DNA of 64,000 nt from Henricia sp. BOLD:AAB3569. Lineage: Eukaryota > Echinodermata > Asteroidea > Spinulosida > Echinasteridae. Made by a program: the position numbers and the translations under genes. Of the stretch, positions 34,897 through 45,681 are shown piece by piece. Position 1 is the first letter of the stretch, and every line of letters begins with the position of its first letter. The notes beneath the pieces are model-generated. The model was not told the origin of the DNA. It ran no database searches and saw nothing but the letters and a program-made list of their open reading frames with translations. Where the stretch lies: contig JBBELK010000213.1 of assembly GCA_037783545.1 (NCBI GenBank), forward strand, positions 930,001-994,000, written 5' to 3'.

Positions 34897-37800
34897 GTCT
34901 ACGACCATACCACATTGAATACACCGGTTCCCGTCTGATCACCGCAGTTAAGCAACGTTGGGCTCGGTCAGTACTTCGGTGGGAGACCACCTGGGAATAC
35001 CGAGTGTCGTAGGCACTTTTGTTTTTAGTAAAATATTGTTCTTCTGTAAACGTTTCAAATTACGCAAACCTGTTAGGCATTCGTCTACGACCATACCACA
35101 TTGAATACATCGGTTCCCGTCTGATCACCGCAGTTAAGCAACGTTGGGCTCGGTCAGTACTTCGGTGGGAGACCACCTGGGAATACCGAGTGTCGTAGGC
35201 ACTTTTGTTTTGTCGAGTAAAATATTGTTCTTCAGTAAACGTTTAAAATTACGCAAAACTGATAAGCATTCGTCTACGACCATACCACATTGAATACACC
35301 GGTTCCCGTCTGATCACCGCAGTTAATCAACGTTGGGCTCGGTCAGTACTTCGGTGGGAGACCACCTGGGAATACCGAGTGTCGTAGGCACTTTTGTTTT
35401 TAGTAAAATATTGTTCTTCAGTAAACGTTTCAAATTACGCAAACCTGTTAAGCATTCGTCTACGACCATACCACATTGAATACACCGGTTCCCGTCTGAT
35501 CACCGCAGTTAAGCAACGTTGGGCTCGGTCAGTACTTCGGTGGGAGACCACCTGGGAATACCGAGTGTCGTAGGCACTTTTGTTTTGTCGAGTAAAATAT
35601 TGTTCTTCAGTAAACGTTTAAAATCACGCAAACCTGTTAAGCATTCGTCTACGACCATACCACATTGAATACACCGGTTCCCGTCTGATCACCGCAGTTA
35701 AGCAACGTTGGGCTCGGTCAGTACTTCGGTGGGAGACCACCTGGGAATACCGAGTGTCGTAGGCACTTTTGTTTTTAGTAAAATATTGTTCTTCTGTAAA
35801 CGTTTCAAATTACGCAAACCTGTTAAGCATTCGTCTACGACCATACCACATTGAATACATCGGTTCCCGTCTGATCACCGCAGTTAAGCAACGTTGGGCT
35901 CGGTCAGTACTTCGGTGGGAGACCACCTGGGAATACCGAGTGTCGTAGGCACTTTTGTTTTGTCGAGTAAAATATTGTTCTTCAGTAAACGTTTAAAATT
36001 ACGCAAAACTGATAAGCATTCGTCTACGACCATACCACATTGAATACACCGGTTCCCGTCTGATCACCGCAGTTAATCAACGTTGGGCTCGGTCAGTACT
36101 TCGGTGGGAGACTACCTGGGAATACCGAGTGTCGTAGGCACTTTTGTTTTTAGTAAAATATTGTTCTTCAGTAAACGTTTCAAATTACGCAAACCTGTCA
36201 AGAATTCGTCTACGACCATACCACATTGAATACACCGGTTCCCGTCTGATCACCGCAGTTAATAAGCAACGTTGGGCTCGGTCAGTACTTCGGTGGGAGA
36301 CCACCTGGGAATACCGAGTGTCGTAGGCACTTTTGTTTTGTCGAGTAAAATATTGTTCTTCAGTAAACGTTTAAAATTACGCAAACCTGTTAAGCATTCG
36401 TCTACGACCATACCACATTGAATACACCGGTTCCCGTCTGATCACCGCAGTTAAGCAACGTTGGGCTCGATCAGTACTTCGGTGGGAGACCACCTGGGAA
36501 TACCGAGTGTCGTAGGCACTTTTGTTTTGTCGAGTAAAATATTGTTCTTCAGTAAACGTTTAAAATTACGCAAATCTGTTAAGCATTCGTCTACGACCAT
36601 ACCACATTGAATACACCGGTTCCCGTCTGATCACCGCAGTTAAGCAACGTTGGGCTCGGTCAGTACTTCGGTGGGAGACCACCTGGGAATACCGAGTGTC
36701 GTAGGAACTTTTGTTTTTAGTAAAATATTGTTCTTCAGTAAACGTTTAAAATTACGCAAACCTGTTAAGCATTCGTCTACGACCATACCACATTGAATAC
36801 ACCGGTTCCCGTCTGATCACCGCAGTTAAGCAACGTTGGGCTCGATCAGTACTTCGGTGGGAGACCACCTGGGAATACCGAGTGTCGTAGGCACTTTTGT
36901 TTTGTCGAGTAAAATATTGTTCTTCAGTAAACGTTTAAAATCACGCAAACCTGTTAAGCATTCGTCTACGACCATACCACATTGAATACACCGGTTCCCG
37001 TCTGATCACCGCAGTTAAGCAACGTTGGGCTCGGTCAGTACTTCGGTGGGAGACCACCTGGGAATACCGAGTGTCGTAGGCACTTTTGTTTTTAGTAAAA
37101 TATTGTTCTTCTGTAAACGTTTCAAATTACGCAAACCTGTTAAGCATTCGTCTACGACCATACCACATTGAATACATCGGTTCCCGTCTGATCACCGCAG
37201 TTAAGCAACGTTGGGCTCGGTCAGTACTTCGGTGGGAGACCACCTGGGAATACCGAGTGTCGTAGGCACTTTTGTTTTGTCGAGTAAAATATTGTTCTTC
37301 AGTAAACGTTTAAAATTACGCAAAACTGATAAGCATTCGTCTACGACTATACCACATTGAATACACCGGTTCCCGTCTGATCACCGCAGTTAATCAACGT
37401 TTGGCTCGGTCAGTACTTCGGTGGGAGACCACCTGGGAATACCGAGTGTCGTAGGAACTTTTGTTTTTAGTAAAATATTGTTCTTCAGTAAACGTTTAAA
37501 ATTACGCAAACCTGTTAAGCATTCGTCTACGACCATACCACATTGAATACACCGGTTCCCGTCTGATCACCGCAGTTAAGCAACGTTGGGCTCGATCAGT
37601 ACTTCGGTGGGAGACCACCTGGGAATACCGAGTGTCGTAGGCACTTTTGTTTTGTCGAGTAAAATATTGTTCTTCAGTAAACGTTTAAAATCACGCAAAC
37701 CTGTTAAGCATTCGTCTACGACCATACCACATTGAATACACCGGTTCCCGTCTGATCACCGCAGTTAAGCAACGTTGGGCTCGGTCAGTACTTCGGTGGG

Positions 37801-39024
37801 AGACCACCTGGGAATACCGAGTGTCGTAGGCACTTTTGTTTTTAGTAAAATATTGTTCTTCTGTAAACGTTTCAAATTACGCAAACCTGTTAAGCATTCG
37901 TCTACGACCATACCACATTGAATACATCGGTTCCCGTCTGATCACCGCAGTTAAGCAACGTTGGGCTCGGTCAGTACTTCGGTGGGAGACCACCTGGGAA
38001 TACCGAGTGTCGTAGGCACTTTTGTTTTGTCGAGTAAAATATTGTTCTTCAGTAAACGTTTAAAATTACGCAAAACTGATAAGCATTCGTCTACGACCAT
38101 ACCACATTGAATACACCGGTTCCCGTCTGATCACCGCAGTTAATCAACGTTGGGCTCGGTCAGTACTTCGGTGGGAGACCACCTGGGAATACCGAGTGTC
38201 GTAGGCACTTTTGTTTTTAGTAAAATATTGTTCTTCAGTAAACGTTTAAAATTACGCAAACCTGTTAAGCATTCGTCTACGACCATACCACATTGAATAC
38301 ACCGGTTCCCGTCTGATCACCGCAGTTAAGCAACGTTGGGCTCGGTCAGTACTTCGGTGGGAGACCACCTGGGAATACCGAGTGTCGTAGGCACTTTTGT
38401 TTTGTCGAGTAAAATATTGTTCTTCAGTAAACGTTTAAAATCACGCAAACCTGTTAAGCATTCGTCTACGACCATACCACATTGAATACACCGGTTCCCG
38501 TCTGATCACCGCAGTTAAGCAACGTTGGGCTCGGTCAGTACTTCGGTGGGAGACCACCTGGGAATACCGAGTGTCGTAGGCACTTTTGTTTTTAGTAAAA
38601 TATTGTTCTTCTGTAAACGTTTCAAATTACGCAAACCTGTTAAGCATTCGTCTACGACCATACCACATTGAATACATCGGTTCCCGTCTGATCACCGCAG
38701 TTAAGCAACGTTGGGCTCGGTCAGTACTTCGGTGGGAGACCACCTGGGAATACCGAGTGTCGTAGGCACTTTTGTTTTGTCGAGTAAAATATTGTTCTTC
38801 AGTAAACGTTTAAAATTACGCAAAACTGATAAGCATTCGTCTACGACCATACCACATTGAATACACCGGTTCCCGTCTGATCACCGCAGTTAATCAACGT
38901 TGGGCTCGGTCAGTACTTCGGTGGGAGACCACCTGGGAATACCGAGTGTCGTAGGCACTTTTGTTTTTAGTAAAATATTGTTCTTCAGTAAACGTTTCAA
39001 ATTACGCAAACCTGTTAAGCATTC
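34897..39024 (+). rRNA. 5S rRNA genes 116-137, four-gene 750-bp higher-order repeats
   Basis: Gene starts: 34897, 35083, 35272, 35458, 35647, 35833, 36022, 36208, 36400, 36589, 36775, 36964, 37150, 37339, 37525, 37714, 37900, 38089, 38275, 38464, 38650, 38839. A four-gene motif starts at 34897, 35647, 36964, 37714 and 38464. Its first gene follows an AAATCACGC spacer, its second has AATACATCGG, its third has an AAACTGATAAGC spacer with TTAATCAACG, and its fourth is near consensus. Steps alternate 189, 186, 189, 186 and add up to 750 bp. Confidence 0.94.
36208..36328 (+). rRNA. 5S rRNA variant with 3-nt insertion in box A (121 nt)
   Basis: CAGTTAATAAGCAACG replaces CAGTTAAGCAACG, adding three bases in the loop between helices III and II and inside box A. 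Its spacer reads CTGTCAAGAATTC, a further private change. The insertion shifts box A relative to box C by 3 bp, which may weaken TFIIIA/TFIIIC binding. Confidence 0.85.
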
Positions 39025-39145
39025 GTCTACGACCATACCACATTGAATACACCGGTTCCCGTCTGATCACCGCAGTTAATAAGCAACGTTGGGCTCGGTC
39101 AGTACTTCGGTGGGAGACCACCTGGGAATACCGAGTGTCGTAGGC
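39025..39145 (+). rRNA. 5S rRNA variant with 3-nt insertion in box A (121 nt)
   Basis: Same TTAATAAGC insertion. The first T run of its terminator is shortened to three (ACATTTG). Gene and terminator are identical in form to 47554, its probable block partner (offset 8529 bp). Confidence 0.85.
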
Positions 39146-39402
39146 ACATTTGTTTTGTCGAGTAAAATATTGTTCTTCAGTAAACGTTTAAAATTACGCA
39201 AACCTGTTAAGCATTCGTCTACGACCATACCACATTGAATACACCGGTTCCCGTCTGATCACCGCAGTTAAGCAATGTTGGGCTCGGTCAGTACTTCGGT
39301 GGGAGACCACCTGGGAATACCGAGTGTCGTAGGCACTTTTGTTTTTAGTAAAATATTGTTCTTCTGTAAACGTTTCAAATTACGCAAACCTGTTAAGCAT
39401 TC

Positions 39403-39477
39403 GTCTACGACCATACCACATTGAATACATTGAGTACTTCGGTGGGAGACCACCTGGGAATACCGAGTGTCGTAGGC
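39403..39477 (+). pseudogene. Internally deleted 5S rRNA copy (75 nt)
   Basis: The sequence runs GAATACAT-TG-AGTACTTCGG: 45 nt are lost between nt 28 and nt 74 and TG is added. Helix III, the 3' strand of helix II, all of box A and the intermediate element are gone. Flanking spacers are normal. It cannot fold as 5S rRNA and should lack promoter function. The two filler bases at the joint fit end-joining repair. Confidence 0.92.
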
Positions 39478-39923
39478 ACTTTTGTTTTGTCGAGTAAAAT
39501 ATTGTTCTTCAGTAAACGTTTAAAATTACGCAAACCTGTTAAGCATTCGTCTACGACCATACCACATTGCATACACCGGTCCCCGTCTGATCACCGCAGT
39601 TAAGCAACGTTGGGCTCGGTCAGTACTTCGGTGGGAGACCACCTGGGAATACCGAGTGTCGTAGGCACTTTTGTTTTTAGTAAAATATTGTTCTTCGGTA
39701 AACGTTTAAAATTACGCAAACCTGTTAAGCATTCGTCTACGACCATACCACATTGAATACACCGGTTCCCGTCTGATCACCGCAGTTAAGCAACGTTGGG
39801 CTCGGTCAGTACTTCGGTGGGAGACCACCTGGGAATACCGAGTGTCGTAGGCACTTTTGTTTTGTCGAGTAAAATATTGTTCTTCAGTAAACGTTTAAAA
39901 TTACGCAAACCTGTTAAGCATTC

Positions 39924-40007
39924 GTCTACGACCATACCACATTGAATACACCGGTTCCCGTCTGTACTTCGGTGGGAGACCACCTGGGAATACCGAGTGT
40001 CGTAGGC
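39924..40007 (+). pseudogene. Internally deleted 5S rRNA copy (84 nt)
   Basis: CCCGTCT is joined to GTACTTCGG, a loss of 34 nt (about nt 41-74) with a 1-nt overlap (G). Box A and the intermediate element are lost while box C and both helix I strands remain. The spacer behind it (40008-40044) has also lost 34 bp. Confidence 0.92.
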
Positions 40008-40044
40008 ACTTTTGTTTTGTCGAGTAAAATATTGTTAAGCATTC
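40008..40044 (+). other. Shortened 5S spacer (37 nt)
   Basis: The normal spacer is cut from 71 to 37 nt, joining AATATTGTT to AAGCATTC. The deleted part was bounded by TGTT direct repeats, of which one copy remains, fitting slippage or microhomology-mediated repair. Confidence 0.88.
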
Positions 40045-40165
40045 GTCTACGACCATACCACATTGAATACACCGGTTCCCGTCTGATCACCGCAGTTAAT
40101 AAGCAACGTTGGGCTCGGTCAGTACTTCGGTGGGAGACCACCTGGGAATACCGAGTGTCGTAGGC
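40045..40165 (+). rRNA. 5S rRNA variant with 3-nt insertion in box A (121 nt)
   Basis: Same TTAATAAGC insertion, but preceded by a spacer cut to 37 nt by a 34-bp deletion. The terminator is the normal TTTTGTTTT, unlike 39025 and 47554. Confidence 0.85.
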
Positions 40166-40236
40166 ACTTTTGTTTTGTCGAGTAAAATATTGTTATTCAG
40201 TAAACGTTTAAAATTACGCAAACCTATTAAGCATTC

Positions 40237-43236
40237 GTCTACGACCATACCACATTGAATACACCGGTTCCCGTCTGATCACCGCAGTTAAGCAACGTTG
40301 GGCTCGGTCAGTACTTCGGTGGGAGACCACCTGGGAATACCGAGTGTCGTAGGCACTTTTGTTTTGTCGAGTAAAATATTGTTCTTCAGTAAACGTTTGA
40401 AATTACGCAAACCTGTTAAGCATTCGTCTACGACCATACCACATTGAATACACCGGTTCCCGTCTGATCACCGCAGTTAAGCAACGTTGGGCTCGGTCAG
40501 TACTTCGGTGGGAGACCACCTGGGAATACCGAGTGTCGTAGGCACTTTTGTTTTTAGTAAAATATTGTTCTTCAGTAAACGTTTCAAATTACGCAAACCT
40601 GTTAAGCATTCGTCTACGACCATACCACATTGAATACACCGGTTCCCGTCTGATCACCGCAGTTAAGCAACGTTGGTCTCGGTCAGTACTTCGGTGGGAG
40701 ACCACCTGGGAATACCGAGTGTCGTAGGCACTTTTGTTTTTAGTAAAATATTGTTCTTCATTAAACGTTTCAAATTACGCAAACCTGTTGAGCATTCGTC
40801 TACGACCATACCACATTGAATACACCGGTTCCCGTCTGATCACCGCATTTAAGCAACGTTTGGCTCGGTCAGTACTTCGGTGGGAGACCACCTGTGAATA
40901 CCGAGTGTCGTAGGCACTTTTGTTTTGTCGAGTAAAATATTGTTCTTCAGTAAACGTTTAAAATTACGCAAACCTCTTAAGCATTCATCTACGACCATAC
41001 CACATTGAATACACCGGTTTCCGTCTGATCACCGCAGTTAAGCAACGTTGGGCTCGGTCAGTACTTCGGTGGGAGACCACCTGGGAATACCGAGTGTCGT
41101 AGGCACTTTTGTTTTTAGTAAAATATTGTTCTTCTGTAAACGTTTCAAATTACGCAAACCTGTTAAGCATTCGTCTACGACCATACCACATTGAATACAC
41201 CGGTTCCCGTCTGATCACCGCAGTTAAGCAACGTTGGGCTCGGACAGTACTTCGGTGGGAGACCACCTGGGAATACCGAGTGTCGTAGGCACTTTTGTTT
41301 TTAGTAAAATATTGTTCTTCTGTAAACGTTTCAAATCACGCAAACCTGTTAAGCATTCGTCTACGACCATACCACATTGAATACACCGGTTCCCGTCTGA
41401 TCACCGCAGTTAAGCAACGTTGGGCTCAGTCAGTACTTCGGTGGGAGACCACCTGGGAATACCGAGTGTCGTAGGCACTTTTGTTTTTAGTAAAATATTG
41501 TTCTGCTGTAAACGTTTCAAATTACGCAAACCTGTTAAGCATTCGTCTACGACCATACCACATTGAATACACCGGTTCCCGTCTGATCACCGCAGTTAAG
41601 CAACGTTGGGCTCGGTCAGTACTTCGGTGGGAGACCACCTGGGAATACCGAGTGTCGTAGGCACATTTGTTTTGTCGAGTAAAATATTGTTCTTCAGTAA
41701 ACGTTTAAAATTACGCAAACCTGTTAAGCATTCGTCTACGACCATACCACATTGAATACACCGGTTCCCGTCTGATCACCGCAGTTAAGCAACGTTGGGC
41801 TCGGTCAGTACTTCGGTGGGAGACCACCTGGGAATACCGAGTGTCGTAGGCACTTTTGTTTTGTCGAGTAAAATATTGTTCTTCAGTAAACGTTTAAAAT
41901 TACGCAAACCTGTTAAGCATTCGTCTACGACCATACCACATTGCATACACCGGTTCCCGTCTGATCACCGCAGTTAAGCAACGTTGGGCTCGGTCAGTAC
42001 TTCGGTGGGAGACCACCTGGGAATACCGAGTGTCGTAAGCACTTTTGTTTTTAGTAAAATATTGTTCTTTAGTAAACGTTTAAAATTACGCAAACCTGTT
42101 AAGCATTCGTCTACGACCATACCACATTGAATACACCGGTTCCCGTCTGATCACCGCAGTTAAGCAACGTTGGGCTCGGTCAGTACTTCGGTGGGAGACC
42201 ACCTGGGAATACCGAGTGTCGTAGGCACTTTTGTTTTGTCGAGTAAAATATTGTTCTTCAGTAAACGTTTAAAATTACGCAAACCTGTTAAGCATTCGTC
42301 TACGACCATACCACATTGAATACACCGGTTCCCGTCTGATCACCGCAGTTAAGCAACGTTGGGCTCGATCAGTACTTCGGTGGGAGACCACCTGGGAATA
42401 CCGAGTGTCGTAGGCACTTTTGTTTTGTCGAGTAAAATATTGTTCTTCAGTAAACGTTTAAAATTACGCAAATCTGTTAAGCATTCGTCTACGACCATAC
42501 CACATTGAATACACCGGTTCCCGTCTGATCACCGCAGTTAAGCAACGTTGGGCTCGGTCAGTACTTCGGTGGGAGACCACCTGGGAATACCGAGTGTCGT
42601 AGGAACTTTTGTTTTTAGTAAAATATTGTTCTTCAGTAAACGTTTAAAATTACGCAAACCTGTTAAGCATTCGTCTACGACCATACCACATTGAATACAC
42701 CGGTTCCCGTCTGATCACCGCAGTTAAGCAACGTTGGGCTCGGTCAGTACTTCGGTGGGAGACCACCTGGGAATACCGAGTGTCGTAGGCACTTTTGTTT
42801 TGTCGAGTAAAATATTGTTCTTCAGTAAACGTTTAAAATTACGCAAACCTGTTAAGCATTCGTCTACGACCATACCACATTGAATACACCGGTTCCCGTC
42901 TGATCACCGCAGTTAAGCAACGTTGGGCTCGGTCAGTACTTCGGTGGGAGACCACCTGGGAATACCGAGTGTCGTAGGCACTTTTGTTTTTAGTAAAATA
43001 TTGTTCTTCTGTAAACGTTTCAAATTACGCAAACCTGTTAAGCATTCGTCTACGACCATACCACATTGAATACATCGGTTCCCGTCTGATCACCGCAGTT
43101 AAGCAACGTTGGGCTCGGTCAGTACTTCGGTGGGAGACCACCTGGGAATACCGAGTGTCGTAGGCACTTTTGTTTTGTCGAGTAAAATATTGTTCTTCAG
43201 TAAACGTTTAAAATTACGCAAAACTGATAAGCATTC
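40237..43236 (+). rRNA. 5S rRNA genes 145-160
   Basis: Gene starts: 40237, 40426, 40612, 40798, 40987, 41173, 41359, 41545, 41734, 41923, 42109, 42298, 42487, 42673, 42862, 43048. Markers: CCTATTAAGC spacer before 40237; G66T in 40612; ATTTAAGC with CTGTGAATACC in 40798; first-base A in 40987; CTCGGACAG in 41173; CTCAGTCAG in 41359; TTCTGCTGTAAACG spacer before 41545; TCGTAAGC end in 41923; G71A in 42298. The run 40612-41700 recurs at 45682-46770, offset 5070 bp. Confidence 0.94.
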
Positions 43237-45681
43237 GTCTACGACCATACCACATTGAATACACCGGTTCCCGTCTGATCACCGCAGTTAATCAACGTTG
43301 GGCTCGGTCAGTACTTCGGTGGGAGACCACCTGGGAATACCGAGTGTCGTAGGCACTTTTGTTTTAAGTAAAATATTGTTCTTCAGTAAACGTTTCAAAT
43401 TACGCAAACCTGTTAAGCATTCGTCTACGACCATACCACATTGAATACACCGGTTCCCGTCTGATCACCGCAGTTAAGCAACGTTGGGCTCGGTCAGTAC
43501 TTCGGTGGGAGACCACCTGGGAATACCGAGTGTCGTAGGCACATTTGTTTTGTCGAGTAAAATATTGTTCTTCAGTAAACGTTTAAAATTACGCAAACCT
43601 GTTAAGCATTCGTCTACGACCATACCACATTGAATACACCGGTTCCCGTCTGATCACCGCAGTTAAGCAACGTTGGGCTCGGTCAGTACTTCGGTGGGAG
43701 ACCACCTGGGAATACCGAGTGTCGTAGGCACTTTTGTTTTGTCGAGTAAAATATTGTTCTTCAGTAAACGTTTAAAATTACGCAAACCTGTTAAGCATTC
43801 GTCTACGACCATACCACATTGCATACACCGGTCCCCGTCTGATCACCGCAGTTAAGCAACGTTGGGCTCGGTCAGTACTTCGGTGGGAGACCACCTGGGA
43901 ATACCGAGTGTCGTAGGCACTTTTGTTTTTAGTAAAATATTGTTCTTCGGTAAACGTTTAAAATTACGCAAACCTGTTAAGCATTCGTCTACGACCATAC
44001 CACATTGAATACACCGGTTCCCGTCTGATCACCGCAGTTAAGCAACGTTGGGCTCGGTCAGTACTTCGGTGGGAGACCACCTGGGAATACCGAGTGTCGT
44101 AGGCACTTTAGTTTTGTCGAGTAAAATATTGTTCTTCAGTAAACGTTTAAAATTACGCAAACCTGTTAAGCATTCGTCTACGACCATACCACATTGAATA
44201 CACCGGTTCCCGTCTGATAACCGCAGTTAAGCAACGTTGGGCTCGGTCAGTACTTCGGTGGGAGACCACCTGGGAATACCGAGTGTCGTAGGCACTTTTG
44301 TTTTGTCGAGTAAAATATTGTTATTCAGTAAACGTTTAAAATTACGCAAACCTATTAAGCATTCGTCTACGACCATACCACATTGAATACACCGGTTCCC
44401 GTCTGATCACCGCAGTTAAGCAACGTTGGGCTCGGTCAGTACTTCGGTGGGAGACCACCTGGGAATACCGAGTGTCGTAGGCACTTTTGTTTTGTCGAGT
44501 AAAATATTGTTCTTCAGTAAACGTTTAAAATTACGCAAACCTGTTAAGCATTCGTCTACGACCATACCACATTGAATACACCGGTTCCCGTCTGATCACC
44601 GCAGTTAAGCAACGTTGGGCTCGGTCAGTACTTCGGTGGGAGACCACCTGGGAATACCGAGTGTCGTAGGCACTTTTGTTTTGTCGAGTAAAATATTGTT
44701 CTTCAGTAAACGTTTAAAATTACGCAAACCTGTTAAGCATTCGTCTACGACCATACCACATTGCATACACCGGTCCCCGTCTGATCACCGCAGTTAAGCA
44801 ACGTTGGGCTCGGTCAGTACTTCGGTGGGAGACCACCTGGGAATACCGAGTGTCGTAGGCACTTTTGTTTTTAGTAAAATATTGTTCTTCGGTAAACGTT
44901 TAAAATTACGCAAACCTGTTAAGCATTCGTCTACGACCATACCACATTGAATACACCGGTTCCCGTCTGATCACCGCAGTTAAGCAACGTTGGGCTCGGT
45001 CAGTACTTCGGTGGGAGACCACCTGGGAATACCGAGTGTCGTAGGCACTTTTGTTTTGTCGAGTAAAATATTGTTCTTCAGTAAACGTTTAAAATTACGC
45101 AAACCTGTTAAGCATTCGTCTACGACCATACCACATTGAATACACCGGTTCCCGTCTGATCACCGCAGTTAAGCAACGTTGGGCTCGGTCAGTACTTCGG
45201 TGGGAGACCACCTGGGAATACCGAGTGTCGTAGGCACTTTTGTTTTGTCGAGTAAAATATTGTTATTCAGTAAACGTTTAAAATTACGCAAACCTATTAA
45301 GCATTCGTCTACGACCATACCACATTGAATACACCGGTTCCCGTCTGATCACCGCAGTTAAGCAACGTTGGGCTCGGTCAGTACTTCGGTGGGAGACCAC
45401 CTGGGAATACCGAGTGTCGTAGGCACTTTTGTTTTGTCGAGTAAAATATTGTTCTTCAGTAAACGTTTAAAATTACGCAAACCTGTTAAGCATTCGTCTA
45501 CGACCATACCACATTGAATACACCGGTTCCCGTCTGATCACCGCAGTTAAGCAACGTTGGGCTCGGTCAGTACTTCGGTGGGAGACCACCTGGGAATACC
45601 GAGTGTCGTAGGCACTTTTGTTTTTAGTAAAATATTGTTCTTCAGTAAACGTTTCAAATTACGCAAACCTGTTAAGCATTC
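43237..45681 (+). rRNA. 5S rRNA genes 161-173, with a 942-bp five-gene repeat
   Basis: Gene starts: 43237, 43423, 43612, 43801, 43987, 44176, 44365, 44554, 44743, 44929, 45118, 45307, 45496. The five genes from 43612 recur from 44554 (offset 942 bp): TTGCATACACCGGTCCCC, then a CTTCGGTAAACG spacer, then a near-consensus gene, then TTATTCAG with CCTATTAAGC. Gene 44176 has GATAACCGCAG and follows a terminator changed to ACTTTAGTTTT. The same series appears again at 49432-50745, offset 6195 bp. Confidence 0.94.

Larger units (their letters stand above)
39025..40236 (+). rRNA. 5S rRNA genes 138-144, rearranged block with two deleted copies
   Basis: Gene starts: 39025 (121 nt), 39217, 39403 (75 nt, deleted), 39549, 39735, 39924 (84 nt, deleted), 40045 (121 nt). 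This is the only place in the array where the 186/189 register is broken by tens of bases. Two genes with the TTAATAAGC insertion frame the region. Gene 39217 has GCAATGTTGGG, shared only with 47746. Several independent deletion events within 700 bp point to a local breakage or repair hotspot, or to an assembly problem. Confidence 0.9.

Noticed and set aside
39924-40044. A single event explaining both 34-nt deletions
   Set aside because: One joins GTCT to GTAC inside the gene and the other lies between TGTT repeats in the spacer. The lengths agree, but the boundaries and the intact 37 nt between them argue for separate events.
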